From Marivita sp. (GTDB taxonomy: Bacteria; Pseudomonadota; Alphaproteobacteria; Rhodobacterales; Rhodobacteraceae), in the NCBI RefSeq assembly GCF_022763305.1, contig NZ_JALEGT010000119.1, positions 1 to 64,000 on the forward strand: a stretch of DNA of 64,000 nucleotides, in the 5' to 3' direction. Position numbers and translations under genes: made by a program. The notes beneath the pieces are model-generated. The model was not told the DNA's origin, searched no databases, and was given only the letters and a program-made list of their open reading frames with translations. This document shows, piece after piece, positions 46,487 through 56,135 of this stretch (positions within the stretch are counted from its first letter, which is position 1; each line of letters begins with the position of its first letter).

Positions 46487-46945
46487 TCAGCCGATCGGAC
46501 CGGGCAGGCGTTCTTCGCTGAGCAGCACGTTGGCGTCGATATTCCCCACGCCCGGCAGCGTCATGATCCGGCGGCGCAGCACGCGTTCGAAATCGGCGAT
46601 GTCGCGGGCGACGACGCGCAGGCGGTAGTCGTAGAGGCCCAGCACGTGCTCAACCGTCTGGACCTCGGGGATGGCGGTCACGGCGCGTTCGAAGTCTTCG
46701 AGACTGACGCGGCCTTTGGTGGCGAGTTTGACGCCCAGAAACACAGTCACGGTGAAGCCCAGCGCCTGTGCGTCGAGGTCGAGCCTTTGGCCGCGGAAGA
46801 CGCCTGCATCTTTCAGGCGCTTCAGCCTGCGCCACGCGGCGGGTTGGCTGAGGCCGAGTTGCCGGCCCAGAGCGCCCGCGCTGATCAGGGCATCGGCGGC
46901 CACGGCGCGGATCATCGCGCGGTCGATGTCGTCGAGGTCGATCAT
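46487..46945 (-). CDS. Lrp/AsnC family regulator (second of a tandem pair)
   Basis: The 152-aa regulator has an N-terminal HTH (GALGRQLGLSQPAAWRRLKRL, residues 25-45) and a C-terminal RAM/AsnC ligand-binding domain. Its ATG overlaps the stop of the preceding Lrp gene by 4 bp. Members sense amino acids and act as dimers or octamers. The adjacent aminotransferase and the divergent ilvC are plausible targets. Confidence 0.9.
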   Translation of the reverse strand: MIDLDDIDRAMIRAVAADALISAGALGRQLGLSQPAAWRRLKRLKDAGVFRGQRLDLDAQALGFTVTVFLGVKLATKGRVSLEDFERAVTAIPEVQTVEHVLGLYDYRLRVVARDIADFERVLRRRIMTLPGVGNIDANVLLSEERLPGPIG

Positions 46946-47397
46946 AGAGGAAGCGTCTCGTCGAATTTGACGCGGGCGACATGCATCAGGGCTTCGATGT
47001 CGGCGATATGTGGCAGGGTCAGGAGCTTGTCGCGGTAGACCTGTTGGTAATGCGGCATGTCGCGGGCGATGACCGAGAGACGCGCGTCGACCTGCCCAAG
47101 GAAGGTCTGCGCCTCGATCACCTCGGGCACGGTGCGGGCGGCGGCGAGGAATTCGTCAAAGGCGCGGGGTTGGGTCTTGTCCAGGGTCACGCGGAGCGAA
47201 ACCTCGACCGTGTAGCCCAGCGCGGGCCAGTTGATCACGGCGCGGACGGCGCGGATGACACCGGCGGCGCGCATCCTGTCGATGCGGCGGGCGAGCGTGG
47301 TGGGCGTGACCCCTGCCCTGTCGGCCAGATCGGCACTGGGCAGATCGGGGGCCGCCTGAAACTGGCGCAAGATTCGGAGATCGGTAGCATCGAGCAT
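46942..47397 (-). CDS. Lrp/AsnC family regulator (first of a tandem pair)
   Basis: This 151-aa Lrp-type regulator has its HTH at about residues 20-42 (ADLADRAGVTPTTLARRIDRM) and a RAM domain in the second half. It is co-translated with the next Lrp gene through an ATGA overlap, and such pairs may form hetero-oligomers. The gene is divergent from ilvC with 132 bp between starts, a usual position for an amino-acid-responsive regulator of that promoter. Confidence 0.9.
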   Translation of the reverse strand: MLDATDLRILRQFQAAPDLPSADLADRAGVTPTTLARRIDRMRAAGVIRAVRAVINWPALGYTVEVSLRVTLDKTQPRAFDEFLAAARTVPEVIEAQTFLGQVDARLSVIARDMPHYQQVYRDKLLTLPHIADIEALMHVARVKFDETLPL

Positions 47398-47430
47398 GAA
47401 ATCTCCGTAACACGTGCCTTAGGAGAATGA

Positions 47431-48552
<1,122 letters not shown>

Positions 48553-48574
48553 TCCTGTCGGATCGGTTCAACGG

Positions 48575-48602
48575 AAAGGGCGGTCCATTGGGCCGCCCTT
48601 TT
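48575..48602 (+). terminator. Intrinsic terminator of ilvC
   Basis: A 12-bp stem with one wobble (48575-48586 with 48590-48601) and a short loop ends in TTTT. Confidence 0.8.
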
Positions 48603-48625
48603 GCGTTTCGGTCGGGGTGCGGGCG

Positions 48626-48665
48626 CGATGCGTCGACGCATCGTGGCTTTGCGTCGACGCAAAGC
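48626..48665. repeat. Twin GTCGAC palindrome element, copy 2
   Basis: An 18-bp perfect palindrome (48626-48643) and a 20-bp one (48646-48665), both centred on GTCGAC, have centres 21 bp apart. It lies between the ilvC terminator and a 27-aa membrane-protein gene on the other strand. Confidence 0.85.
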
Positions 48666-48671
48666 GGGCCC

Positions 48672-48755
48672 CTACATGTCGTCCTTGAGCTGCAGCACAC
48701 ACCACGCCAGCAGTGCCAGAAGTACCAAGATCGGGATGATGAAAAACGCGTCCAT
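48672..48755 (-). CDS. 27-aa single-span membrane protein
   Basis: The frame reads MDAFFIIPILVLLALLAWC and ends LQLKDDM, a membrane helix with a charged C-terminus. A perfect AGGAGG lies 5 nt before the ATG, far better than chance, and the stop is a TAG. It faces ilvC with the palindromic element between. I know no function; small helices of this kind often associate with larger membrane complexes or are toxins of type I systems. Confidence 0.65.
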   Translation of the reverse strand: MDAFFIIPILVLLALLAWCVLQLKDDM

Positions 48756-48898
48756 GATGTCCTCCTGTCGGGATTTTACGTGCGGTCTCAGGCGTTGCTG
48801 ATCCGGCAGATTGGATTTACAGAGCAGCCCGAATGCCCGCCGGATGCAACCGCCCTGGAGGCATTTGTCGCACTTACCTCCCGGGATGCCTCATTTCT

Positions 48899-49828
48899 AT
48901 GCAAACACCCCCTGAGATCACCCCGGCCAGCTGGGGCATGGTGGCGACCCTTGGTCTTGTCTGGGGGGCCACGTTCATGTTCATCGAACTGGCGCTCGAG
49001 GGGATCACGCCCTTCTGGCTGGCCGCCGGGCGCATCGGCTTTGCCGCCCTGTTGGCGGTCGCCATCTGGCAAATGCGCGGCGGGCGGCTGTTTCTGACGC
49101 AGGAGACAGGCTGGACGGCGCTGGCGGTGGCGGGCCTGTTCAACTCGGCGGTGCCCTTCATGCTGCTCAGTTGGGGGCAGCAGACGGTGACTTCGGGCTT
49201 TGCGGGTGTCTCGATGGCGTCGGGGGCACTGATCATGCTGCCCTTGGCGCATGTCTTCGTGCCCGGCGAATGGATCACGCTGCGCCGCACCATCGGCATG
49301 CTGGTGGGGTTTGTCGGGGTGGCGGTGCTGCTGGGCGGGCAGGCGTTCGTCTCAAGCGGCGATCCGATGGAGCCTTACGGCCGGCTGGCCTGTTTTGGCG
49401 CGGCAACCTGCTATGCGATCAGTTCGGTGCTGATGCGCCGTCTGCCGCCGGTTGATCCTTTCGGTCTGGCGGTGCTGGCGCTGGTCTTCGGGTCGATGCT
49501 GGTCATTCCGGCGGCCCTTGTGGTCGAGGGGCCGCCGCCGCTTCCGGACACGCGGACGCTTTGGATCGTGGCGCTGCTCGGGCTGATCCCGACGGCGGGA
49601 GCCAATATGCTGCGCATTCTGGTGATCCGCAGCGCCGGGCCGGTCTTCATGTCGCTGGTCAGCTACCAGGTGCCGATGTGGTCGGTGATCCTGGGCATCG
49701 TGGTGCTGGACGAACCGTTCCGCCCCGTGCTCTTGCTGGCGATGGGGTTGATCCTGCTGGGTGTTCTGGTGAGCCAGTGGGGCGCGCTGAACCGGTTGTT
49801 CCGCCGCCGGGTCACTCCCAGCAGCTGA
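48899..49828 (+). CDS. EamA/DMT-family permease
   Basis: This 309-aa inner-membrane protein has ten hydrophobic segments in two EamA repeats (GLVWGATFMFIELAL near 18-32 begins the first; AATCYAISSVLMRRLPP near the middle begins the second). The family exports amino acids and other metabolites. ATG 48899 was chosen as the start of the first repeat; no good ribosome site is seen. The last 17 bp overlap the convergent protease-like gene. Confidence 0.85.
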   Translation: MQTPPEITPASWGMVATLGLVWGATFMFIELALEGITPFWLAAGRIGFAALLAVAIWQMRGGRLFLTQETGWTALAVAGLFNSAVPFMLLSWGQQTVTSGFAGVSMASGALIMLPLAHVFVPGEWITLRRTIGMLVGFVGVAVLLGGQAFVSSGDPMEPYGRLACFGAATCYAISSVLMRRLPPVDPFGLAVLALVFGSMLVIPAALVVEGPPPLPDTRTLWIVALLGLIPTAGANMLRILVIRSAGPVFMSLVSYQVPMWSVILGIVVLDEPFRPVLLLAMGLILLGVLVSQWGALNRLFRRRVTPSS

Positions 49829-51527
49829 CCAGCACGGTCATCGCTGTGGCTTTGGCCGTCAGGTCCACCGGGTCGAGCCGGGACAGACCGGGCGTGACCT
49901 GTGGCGACACGCCGGCCCGCGCCAGCACCTGTTGCACGGCCGCGCTGTTGGTGGCGAAGTTGACGTCGTCCGGCAATTGCCGCCCGCCGGCATCATGCGG
50001 AACGAGCATCCCGATCACGGCACCCCCATCGTCAAGCACCGGGCCACCGGCATCGCCTTCGAGCGTGCTGATGGCAAGCCGGGACAGGCTGTCTTCGCCG
50101 TTCAGTCCGCGCAGGTCGGACAGGCGGCCAAAGGTCATCGTGGCCGATGGCAGCACGCCGCCAAAGGGATAACCCGCAACTGCGATTTCGGATTGCAGGC
50201 GCGGCGCGCCCTCGCGAAACGCAGCCACGGCATTCGGGGCCAGCGGCTGTGTCGCACGCAGTACGGCAATGCCCAGCGACGGATCGGTCGCCATGACCTC
50301 GGCGTCGTAAGTGTTGTTGAGCGTGATACGCCCGCAATTGGCCACTGCACCGTCGGTTGTCACAACCCGTCCCTGACGGTCGACGAAAAAGCCCGAGGCC
50401 GTCAGTTTGGGTTTGCGGATCGCAAGTCCCGCCACCAGATCGACGCTCTGGCTGTCCTCGGCAATCACCGCCGGATCGAGCACGCCGCTGATGGGATCGA
50501 AGCTGGATCGCATGGCGGCCAGAATACGGGTGCGGCGTTCCTCATCGCCGGCGGGCCAGACCAGGGTGAAGCCCTTGATCGCACCATCCGAGAGGCGCGC
50601 TTCGGTGTGCGAGACGATCCGACTGTTCTGACCGGTCAGGGTAAACCGGTCTCCATTGCGCTCGCGCGGACCTTCCAGCGGCACGATGTCGAGCGTCTGC
50701 ATGATCTCGTAGAGCCCGGCCAGACGGTCGCGGTCGCCCGGCTGGCTGATCAGCAGCACCCGCGCGCCCTCGACCGTTCCGGTGGGGTCGAAATGGGCGA
50801 AGGGGCTGTCATACCTGTCGAACGCCACCGCGCCGAGCGGCAGGTCAATGGCGATCCCGGCGCGCGTGTCACGCACGGGGGTTATGTCCATGCCTTCGAG
50901 CACGGCGTTGTACTGGCGGAACAGCTCTGCCCGCTGCGCGGTGGTCAGAACGCCCGTCGCCTCGAACCCGTTGTCGCTTTGCCAGGCGGCCATGGAAGAG
51001 CGTGTTCCGCGTCCGAAGGCACCGTCAATGGCGGCGTTGTAATAGCCTGCCCATTGCAGGGCGATCTGCAGCGCCTCGCGCTCTTCGCGGGTCAGCAGCG
51101 CCTCGGAGGCCCGGGCCTCGCGCGGGGTCTCGTCGGTGACCTGCGGTTCGGGAACGACTGCGATCTCGGGAGCGGTGATCGGTGGCACAGCAGCCGGGCC
51201 CGCACCAATCGGCCAGATGCGCTGGCCATAGCGTTCTGGGCCTTCGAGATAGCTGTCGCCGGGGATCAGACGCTGCGCGCGCAGACTGCGTAGAATGTCG
51301 TCGGCCTCGGTGCGTGGATAGGGCCCGAGGGCGATGCCGTACCAGCCGCGACCCAGGTCAAACCCGTTCACGTCCGGCAGAATGGCCGCATAATCCCGCA
51401 GGCGGTCTTCGGCGACGGACAGGCTGGGCTGCGCTTCGATCTGGACATAGACACTGTCCTGCGCGTGGGCGCCCTGCCCCCACAGCATCAGCACCGCGAT
51501 CACCGAAAACAAAAAATTGCGCACCAT
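49812..51527 (-). CDS. Secreted SPOR/peptidoglycan-binding protein with degenerate trypsin-like domain
   Basis: The 571-aa protein has a signal peptide (1-22, GAHA), a SPOR-like region (about 25-95), a peptidoglycan-binding_1 domain (about 145-205; DGAFGRGTRSSMAAWQ), a middle part of unknown fold (about 220-365) and a trypsin/DegP-like C-terminal domain (375-540). All three catalytic positions appear replaced: TTDGAV (G393) for TNNHVV, DPSLGIA (G419) for DPxSDIA, and GDAGGP (A493) for GDSGGP. It is probably a cell-wall-bound pseudoprotease in the periplasm. Confidence 0.8.
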   Translation of the reverse strand: MVRNFLFSVIAVLMLWGQGAHAQDSVYVQIEAQPSLSVAEDRLRDYAAILPDVNGFDLGRGWYGIALGPYPRTEADDILRSLRAQRLIPGDSYLEGPERYGQRIWPIGAGPAAVPPITAPEIAVVPEPQVTDETPREARASEALLTREEREALQIALQWAGYYNAAIDGAFGRGTRSSMAAWQSDNGFEATGVLTTAQRAELFRQYNAVLEGMDITPVRDTRAGIAIDLPLGAVAFDRYDSPFAHFDPTGTVEGARVLLISQPGDRDRLAGLYEIMQTLDIVPLEGPRERNGDRFTLTGQNSRIVSHTEARLSDGAIKGFTLVWPAGDEERRTRILAAMRSSFDPISGVLDPAVIAEDSQSVDLVAGLAIRKPKLTASGFFVDRQGRVVTTDGAVANCGRITLNNTYDAEVMATDPSLGIAVLRATQPLAPNAVAAFREGAPRLQSEIAVAGYPFGGVLPSATMTFGRLSDLRGLNGEDSLSRLAISTLEGDAGGPVLDDGGAVIGMLVPHDAGGRQLPDDVNFATNSAAVQQVLARAGVSPQVTPGLSRLDPVDLTAKATAMTVLVSCWE

Positions 51528-51680
51528 TCTTTAGCCACCTGCCGGAAAAACGTCTTTCAACTCCATGCTCTAACAAGATTGCGACGCTACTGGAACGCGA
51601 AAATTTGGCAATCGCACGCAATTGACCCTCGTGCCCCATCCGCCTAATCAGTCGCGAGTGCAAACCGGGGTGACAGCGCC

Positions 51681-52610
51681 ATGGATCAAACCATCACGAA
51701 ACCGCGCAGTTTTCAGGAGATCATCCTGCGTCTGCAGAGCTATTGGGCCAGCAAGGGCTGCGCCGTGATGCAGCCCTACGACATGGAAGTCGGTGCCGGT
51801 ACGTTCCATCCGGCCACCACACTGCGATCGCTCGGGTCGCGTCCCTGGGCCGCCGCCTATGTGCAGCCCTCGCGACGTCCGACCGACGGGCGCTACGGCG
51901 AGAACCCGAACCGTTTGCAGCATTACTATCAGTACCAGGTGCTGATCAAACCGTCGCCGCCCGATCTTCAGGACCTCTATCTCGGATCACTGCGGGCCAT
52001 CGGGATCGACATGGCGCTGCATGACATCCGCTTTGTCGAGGACGACTGGGAAAGCCCCACTCTGGGTGCCTGGGGGCTGGGTTGGGAAGTGTGGTGCGAC
52101 GGCATGGAAGTGTCGCAATTCACCTATTTTCAACAGGTCGGCGGGCATGATTGCCACCCGGTGTCGGGTGAACTGACCTACGGGCTGGAACGTCTGGCGA
52201 TGTATGTGCTGGGCGTCGATCACGTGATGGACATGCCGTACAACGACCCGGATGCGCCCATCGCGCTGTCCTATGGCGACGTGTTCCGGCAGACGGAACA
52301 GGAATATTCGCGCTGGAACTTTGACGTGGCAGATACGGACGTTCTGTTGCGCCATTTCGAAGAGGCCGAGGCGGAATGCACCCGCATTCTGGATCAGGAC
52401 GCGGATGATCCCAAGACAGGCAAGCGCATCATCATGGCGCATCCGGCCTATGACCAGTGCATCAAGGCGAGCCACATCTTCAACCTGCTCGATGCGCGCG
52501 GCGTGATCTCGGTCACGGAACGGCAAAGCTATATCGGCCGGGTGCGGGCGCTGGCAAAGCGCTGCGCGGATGCCTTTGTGCTGACCGAAGCCGGGGGTTT
52601 TGCCGCCTGA
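51681..52610 (+). CDS. glyQ: Glycyl-tRNA synthetase alpha subunit
   Basis: This 309-aa catalytic subunit of the alpha2beta2 bacterial glycyl-tRNA synthetase has [20 protein letters not shown] near residues 17-36 and [10 protein letters not shown] near 86-95, both class II active-site regions of GlyQ. Its stop overlaps the FkbM-type gene start (ATGA-like TGATG). The beta subunit gene lies downstream after two inserted genes. Confidence 0.96.
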   Translation: MDQTITKPRSFQEIILRLQSYWASKGCAVMQPYDMEVGAGTFHPATTLRSLGSRPWAAAYVQPSRRPTDGRYGENPNRLQHYYQYQVLIKPSPPDLQDLYLGSLRAIGIDMALHDIRFVEDDWESPTLGAWGLGWEVWCDGMEVSQFTYFQQVGGHDCHPVSGELTYGLERLAMYVLGVDHVMDMPYNDPDAPIALSYGDVFRQTEQEYSRWNFDVADTDVLLRHFEEAEAECTRILDQDADDPKTGKRIIMAHPAYDQCIKASHIFNLLDARGVISVTERQSYIGRVRALAKRCADAFVLTEAGGFAA

Positions 52611-53311
52611 TGGCAACTGCCAGCCGAAATACGCCTCTGCGGCGGGCCAAGTACGGTCTGTTGCAGCACCTTCCGGGAGAGCTTGGGCTGAAATACCGCC
52701 GCAAGCTGCGCAAGCTTTATGCGCCGGCGGCTGAGGCAGAATTTCGGGAGGCGTTGGCGGCGGCGCGCGGCAAGATTTGCATCGACCTTGGGGCCAATCT
52801 GGGCCAGCACACGCGAACGATGGCAGCGCAGGCGGCCAAGGTCTATGCGTTCGAGCCGGACCCCTGGACGGCGGCGGAACTGCGCACGCGGCTGGCGGAT
52901 GTGCCGAATGTCGAGGTGATCGAGGCGGCGGCAGGGACCGAGGACGGGACCTTTCCGCTCTATCGCACGGCGTCGTTCGATGCCGACCCGGTGGAGCAGT
53001 CGCAGTCGTCGTCACTGATGGCGCAGAAGCGCAATATCGACACGGAAAGCGCCGTGGACGTGCGGGTGATCAACTTTCCGGCCTTTCTGGCGGCGCTGGA
53101 GGGCGAGATCGCGGTGATCAAGATGGACATCGAAGGGGCCGAGGTGCCGCTGCTCGAGGCGCTTTTTGACCATCCGGTCAAAACCCGGATCGGGCATCTT
53201 TTTGTGGAAACCCACGAGAGCCGCATCCCCGACCTTCTGGCGCGGACAGATGCGCTGCGGGCGCGGGCTGCGGCCATGACCCAACCGCGCGTCAACATGG
53301 ATTGGAAATAG
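52610..53311 (+). CDS. FkbM-family methyltransferase
   Basis: This 233-aa SAM-dependent methyltransferase has the SAM loop ICIDLGANLGQHT near residues 57-69, YAFEPDP near 83-89 and IKMDIEGAE near 167-175, all typical of the FkbM group. These enzymes O- or N-methylate small molecules, sugars or proteins. It starts on the glyQ stop codon and is followed 3 bp later by the DUF6446 gene. A role linked to glycyl-tRNA synthetase is not known; the position may be only operonic. Confidence 0.88.
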   Translation: MATASRNTPLRRAKYGLLQHLPGELGLKYRRKLRKLYAPAAEAEFREALAAARGKICIDLGANLGQHTRTMAAQAAKVYAFEPDPWTAAELRTRLADVPNVEVIEAAAGTEDGTFPLYRTASFDADPVEQSQSSSLMAQKRNIDTESAVDVRVINFPAFLAALEGEIAVIKMDIEGAEVPLLEALFDHPVKTRIGHLFVETHESRIPDLLARTDALRARAAAMTQPRVNMDWK

Positions 53312-53314
53312 GCC

Positions 53315-53842
53315 ATGACCGGAAAAATCCTGACTGTCGTCATTCTGGTCAGCGCGCTGATTGCTGGCGTGGCGATGTACTACCTGCAGGTGTACGCCTA
53401 TTACGAAACGGTCACGCCGACCGGGACGGATGACGTACAGCTGACCACGCTGGATGGGCGCAAGGAAACGATCCTTTATGAGGATTTTCAAGCGATTGAT
53501 GCCGAAAGCTCGCCCATCAGGTTCAGAGCGTGCTTCACTACGCAGACGCCGATATCGACGCTGACATCGACCTATGAGCAGTATATCGGCGCGGCCCCCC
53601 GCAATGCGCCGGGCTGGTTCAGCTGCTTTGACGCCGAGGCCATCGGTGACGCGATCCGCAACGGGCGCGCTCAGGTGTTCACAAGCCAGCGCAACCTTGA
53701 ATTCGGGATCGACCGGGTGGTCGCCATCACCGAGGACGGGCGCGGCTATATCTGGCACGAAATCAATGATTGCGGGGACAAAGCCTATGACGGCACCCCC
53801 CTGGGCGATGATTGCCCTGAACGCGAAACTGGAGGCAATTGA
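53315..53842 (+). CDS. DUF6446-type membrane-anchored protein
   Basis: The 175-aa protein has one N-terminal membrane helix (about 5-24) and a soluble domain with three or more cysteines (RACFTT, WFSCFDAEA, NDCGDKAYDG). I recall this family as DUF6446 from Rhodobacterales, located between glyQ and glyS. Its function is unknown; the domain probably faces the periplasm and the cysteines may form disulfides. The stop overlaps glyS. Confidence 0.75.
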   Translation: MTGKILTVVILVSALIAGVAMYYLQVYAYYETVTPTGTDDVQLTTLDGRKETILYEDFQAIDAESSPIRFRACFTTQTPISTLTSTYEQYIGAAPRNAPGWFSCFDAEAIGDAIRNGRAQVFTSQRNLEFGIDRVVAITEDGRGYIWHEINDCGDKAYDGTPLGDDCPERETGGN

Positions 53843-56061
53843 TGCCCGACCTTCTCATCGAGCTTTTTTCCGAGGAAATCCCGGCGCGGATGCAGGCCAA
53901 GGCTGCTGACGACCTCAAGTCGCGCGTGACCAACGGGCTGGTCGAGGCGGGTCTGACCTATGCGGGGGCTGCCGCCTATGCCACGCCGCGCCGTCTGGCG
54001 CTGCGGGTGGACGGGCTGACCGAGCGGTCGCCGGATGTGACCGAAGAGCGCAAGGGTCCGCGCACCGATGCGCCGGAGCAGGCGGTCGAGGGCTTTCTGC
54101 GGGGCGCCGGTGTCACCCGTGACGAGTTGATCGAACGGGACGAAAAGAAGGGCCGCGTGTTCTTTGCGGTGATCGAAAAGCCGGGCCGCCCGGCGGCCAA
54201 GATCGTGGCAGAGGTGCTTGAGGACACGATCCGCAATTTCCCCTGGCCCAAGTCGATGCGCTGGGGGGCCGGGTCGTTGCGCTGGGTGCGTCCCCTGCAC
54301 CGCATTGTGTGCCTGCTGACGCGCGAGGACGGGTCCGAGGTGGTGCCGATGGAGGTGGACGGGATCATGTCGGGGCGGACGACCGAAGGGCACCGGTTCA
54401 TGGCCCCCGACGCGTTCGATGTGACCGGGTTCGACGATTACGAAGCCAAGCTCAAGCGCGCGCATGTGGTGCTGGATGCCGCGGAGCGGGCCGAGGCGAT
54501 CTGGCAGGACGCGACCAATCAGGCCTTTGCAAACGGGCTTGAGGTGGTCGAGGACAAGGGGCTTTTGGCCGAGGTGGCGGGGCTGGTGGAATGGCCGGTC
54601 GTGCTCATGGGGCAGATCGGGGAGGATTTCCTTGGCCTGCCGCCCGAGGTGCTGCAGACCTCGATGAAGGAACATCAGAAGTTCTTTTCGGTGAAGAACC
54701 CCAAGACGGGCCGGATCGAGCGGTTCATCACCGTGGCGAACCGGGAAACCGCCGATCATGGCGCGACGATCCTTGCGGGCAACCAGAAGGTGCTGTCGGC
54801 GCGTCTGTCGGATGCGAAGTTCTTTTGGGAAAATGACCTGCGGGTGGCCAAGTCCGAGGGCCTGACGGCGTGGACGGACAGCCTGTCGAACGTGACCTTC
54901 CACAACAAGCTGGGATCGCAGCGCGATCGGATCGAGCGGATCGCCGCGCTTGCGCGCGAGCTTGCGCCGATGGTGGGTGCGGATGCCGATCTGGCGGAAC
55001 AGGCGGCGCGCGTGGCGAAGTCCGACCTGGCGTCCGAGATGGTGTATGAATTCCCGGAACTTCAGGGGCTTATGGGGCGCTATTACAGCGATGCTGCAGG
55101 TTTGGCACCCGAAGTGGGCGCGGCCTGTCAGGAGCATTATTCGCCGCTTGGCCCGTCGGACGATGTGCCCTCTGCGCCGGTCTCCGTTGCGGTGGCGCTG
55201 GCCGACAAGATCGACACGCTGACCGGGTTCTGGGCAATCGACGAGAAGCCCACGGGGTCGAAGGATCCGTTTGCGCTGCGCCGTGCGGCGCTGGGGGTGA
55301 TCCGGTTGGTGCTGGAGAATGGTTTGAGCCTGTCGCTGGATCGATTCATCGACATGCAGCTTGTCCGGCACAAGGGCCATCTGATCGACGGGGTGAGCAA
55401 CACCGATGTTGATGACCTGATCCGCGAGATTGCGGAGCATGGCGTCTTTGGCGCGGCGTATCGCACGCTGAAAGCGCAGCGTGATGGTGCGACTGATGGG
55501 CTGGACGCAATGAACGGAGCGGTTCCGGACAAGTCGGTGGATCTGCTGTCCTTCTTCCACGACCGCCTCAAGGTGTATCTGCGCGATCAGGGCGTGCGGC
55601 ATGACGTGATCGACGCCTGCATCTCGATGCCCGGCAATGACGACCTGGCACTTCTGGTCAAGCGGGCCAAGGCGTTGCAGGCGGTTCTTGAGACCGAAGA
55701 CGGGGAAAACCTTGTGCAGGGCTTCAAGCGGGCCAACAACATTCTGACGCAGGCCGAGGAAAAGGACGGGGTGGAATACTCGTTCGGGGGCGATCCGAAA
55801 TTCGCCGAGGACCCGACCGAAACCGCGCTGTTCGATGCGCTGGCCACAGCCGAAGCCAAGATCGCCCCGGCGATGCAGGCGCAGGATTTCAGCACGGCGA
55901 TGGCAGCGATGGCCGATCTGCGCGGGCCGGTGGATGCGTTTTTCGAGGCGGTGCAGGTCAATTCGGATAACGCGGTTCTGCGGCGCAACCGTCTGAACCT
56001 GCTGAGCAGCATCCGCAGCACCTGTCTGCAGGTGGCGGATCTGACGAAGATCGAGGGATGA
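53842..56061 (+). CDS. glyS: Glycyl-tRNA synthetase beta subunit
   Basis: This is the 739-aa beta subunit of glycyl-tRNA synthetase, which carries the HD-like and anticodon-binding domains. It opens MPDLLIELFSEEIPARMQ, the family hallmark, and contains AYATPRRLALRV near residues 46-57. I chose ATG 53842, with GGAGG 8 nt upstream, over a TTG one codon before. The start overlaps the DUF6446 stop (TGATG). Confidence 0.96.
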   Translation: MPDLLIELFSEEIPARMQAKAADDLKSRVTNGLVEAGLTYAGAAAYATPRRLALRVDGLTERSPDVTEERKGPRTDAPEQAVEGFLRGAGVTRDELIERDEKKGRVFFAVIEKPGRPAAKIVAEVLEDTIRNFPWPKSMRWGAGSLRWVRPLHRIVCLLTREDGSEVVPMEVDGIMSGRTTEGHRFMAPDAFDVTGFDDYEAKLKRAHVVLDAAERAEAIWQDATNQAFANGLEVVEDKGLLAEVAGLVEWPVVLMGQIGEDFLGLPPEVLQTSMKEHQKFFSVKNPKTGRIERFITVANRETADHGATILAGNQKVLSARLSDAKFFWENDLRVAKSEGLTAWTDSLSNVTFHNKLGSQRDRIERIAALARELAPMVGADADLAEQAARVAKSDLASEMVYEFPELQGLMGRYYSDAAGLAPEVGAACQEHYSPLGPSDDVPSAPVSVAVALADKIDTLTGFWAIDEKPTGSKDPFALRRAALGVIRLVLENGLSLSLDRFIDMQLVRHKGHLIDGVSNTDVDDLIREIAEHGVFGAAYRTLKAQRDGATDGLDAMNGAVPDKSVDLLSFFHDRLKVYLRDQGVRHDVIDACISMPGNDDLALLVKRAKALQAVLETEDGENLVQGFKRANNILTQAEEKDGVEYSFGGDPKFAEDPTETALFDALATAEAKIAPAMQAQDFSTAMAAMADLRGPVDAFFEAVQVNSDNAVLRRNRLNLLSSIRSTCLQVADLTKIEG

Positions 56062-56135
56062 TACCTGCGCTGTAAACGCCACTTGTCAGATCAAACCGCC
56101 CACGTATGCTGCGTGCACGTTGAAGAGGTGCTGCG

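Noticed and set aside
53785-56082. 765-aa open frame antisense to glyS, and a 568-aa one antisense to the PPDK-like gene (56859-58565)
   Set aside because: Very long but histidine/arginine-rich shadow compositions; the plus-strand genes carry clear motifs.
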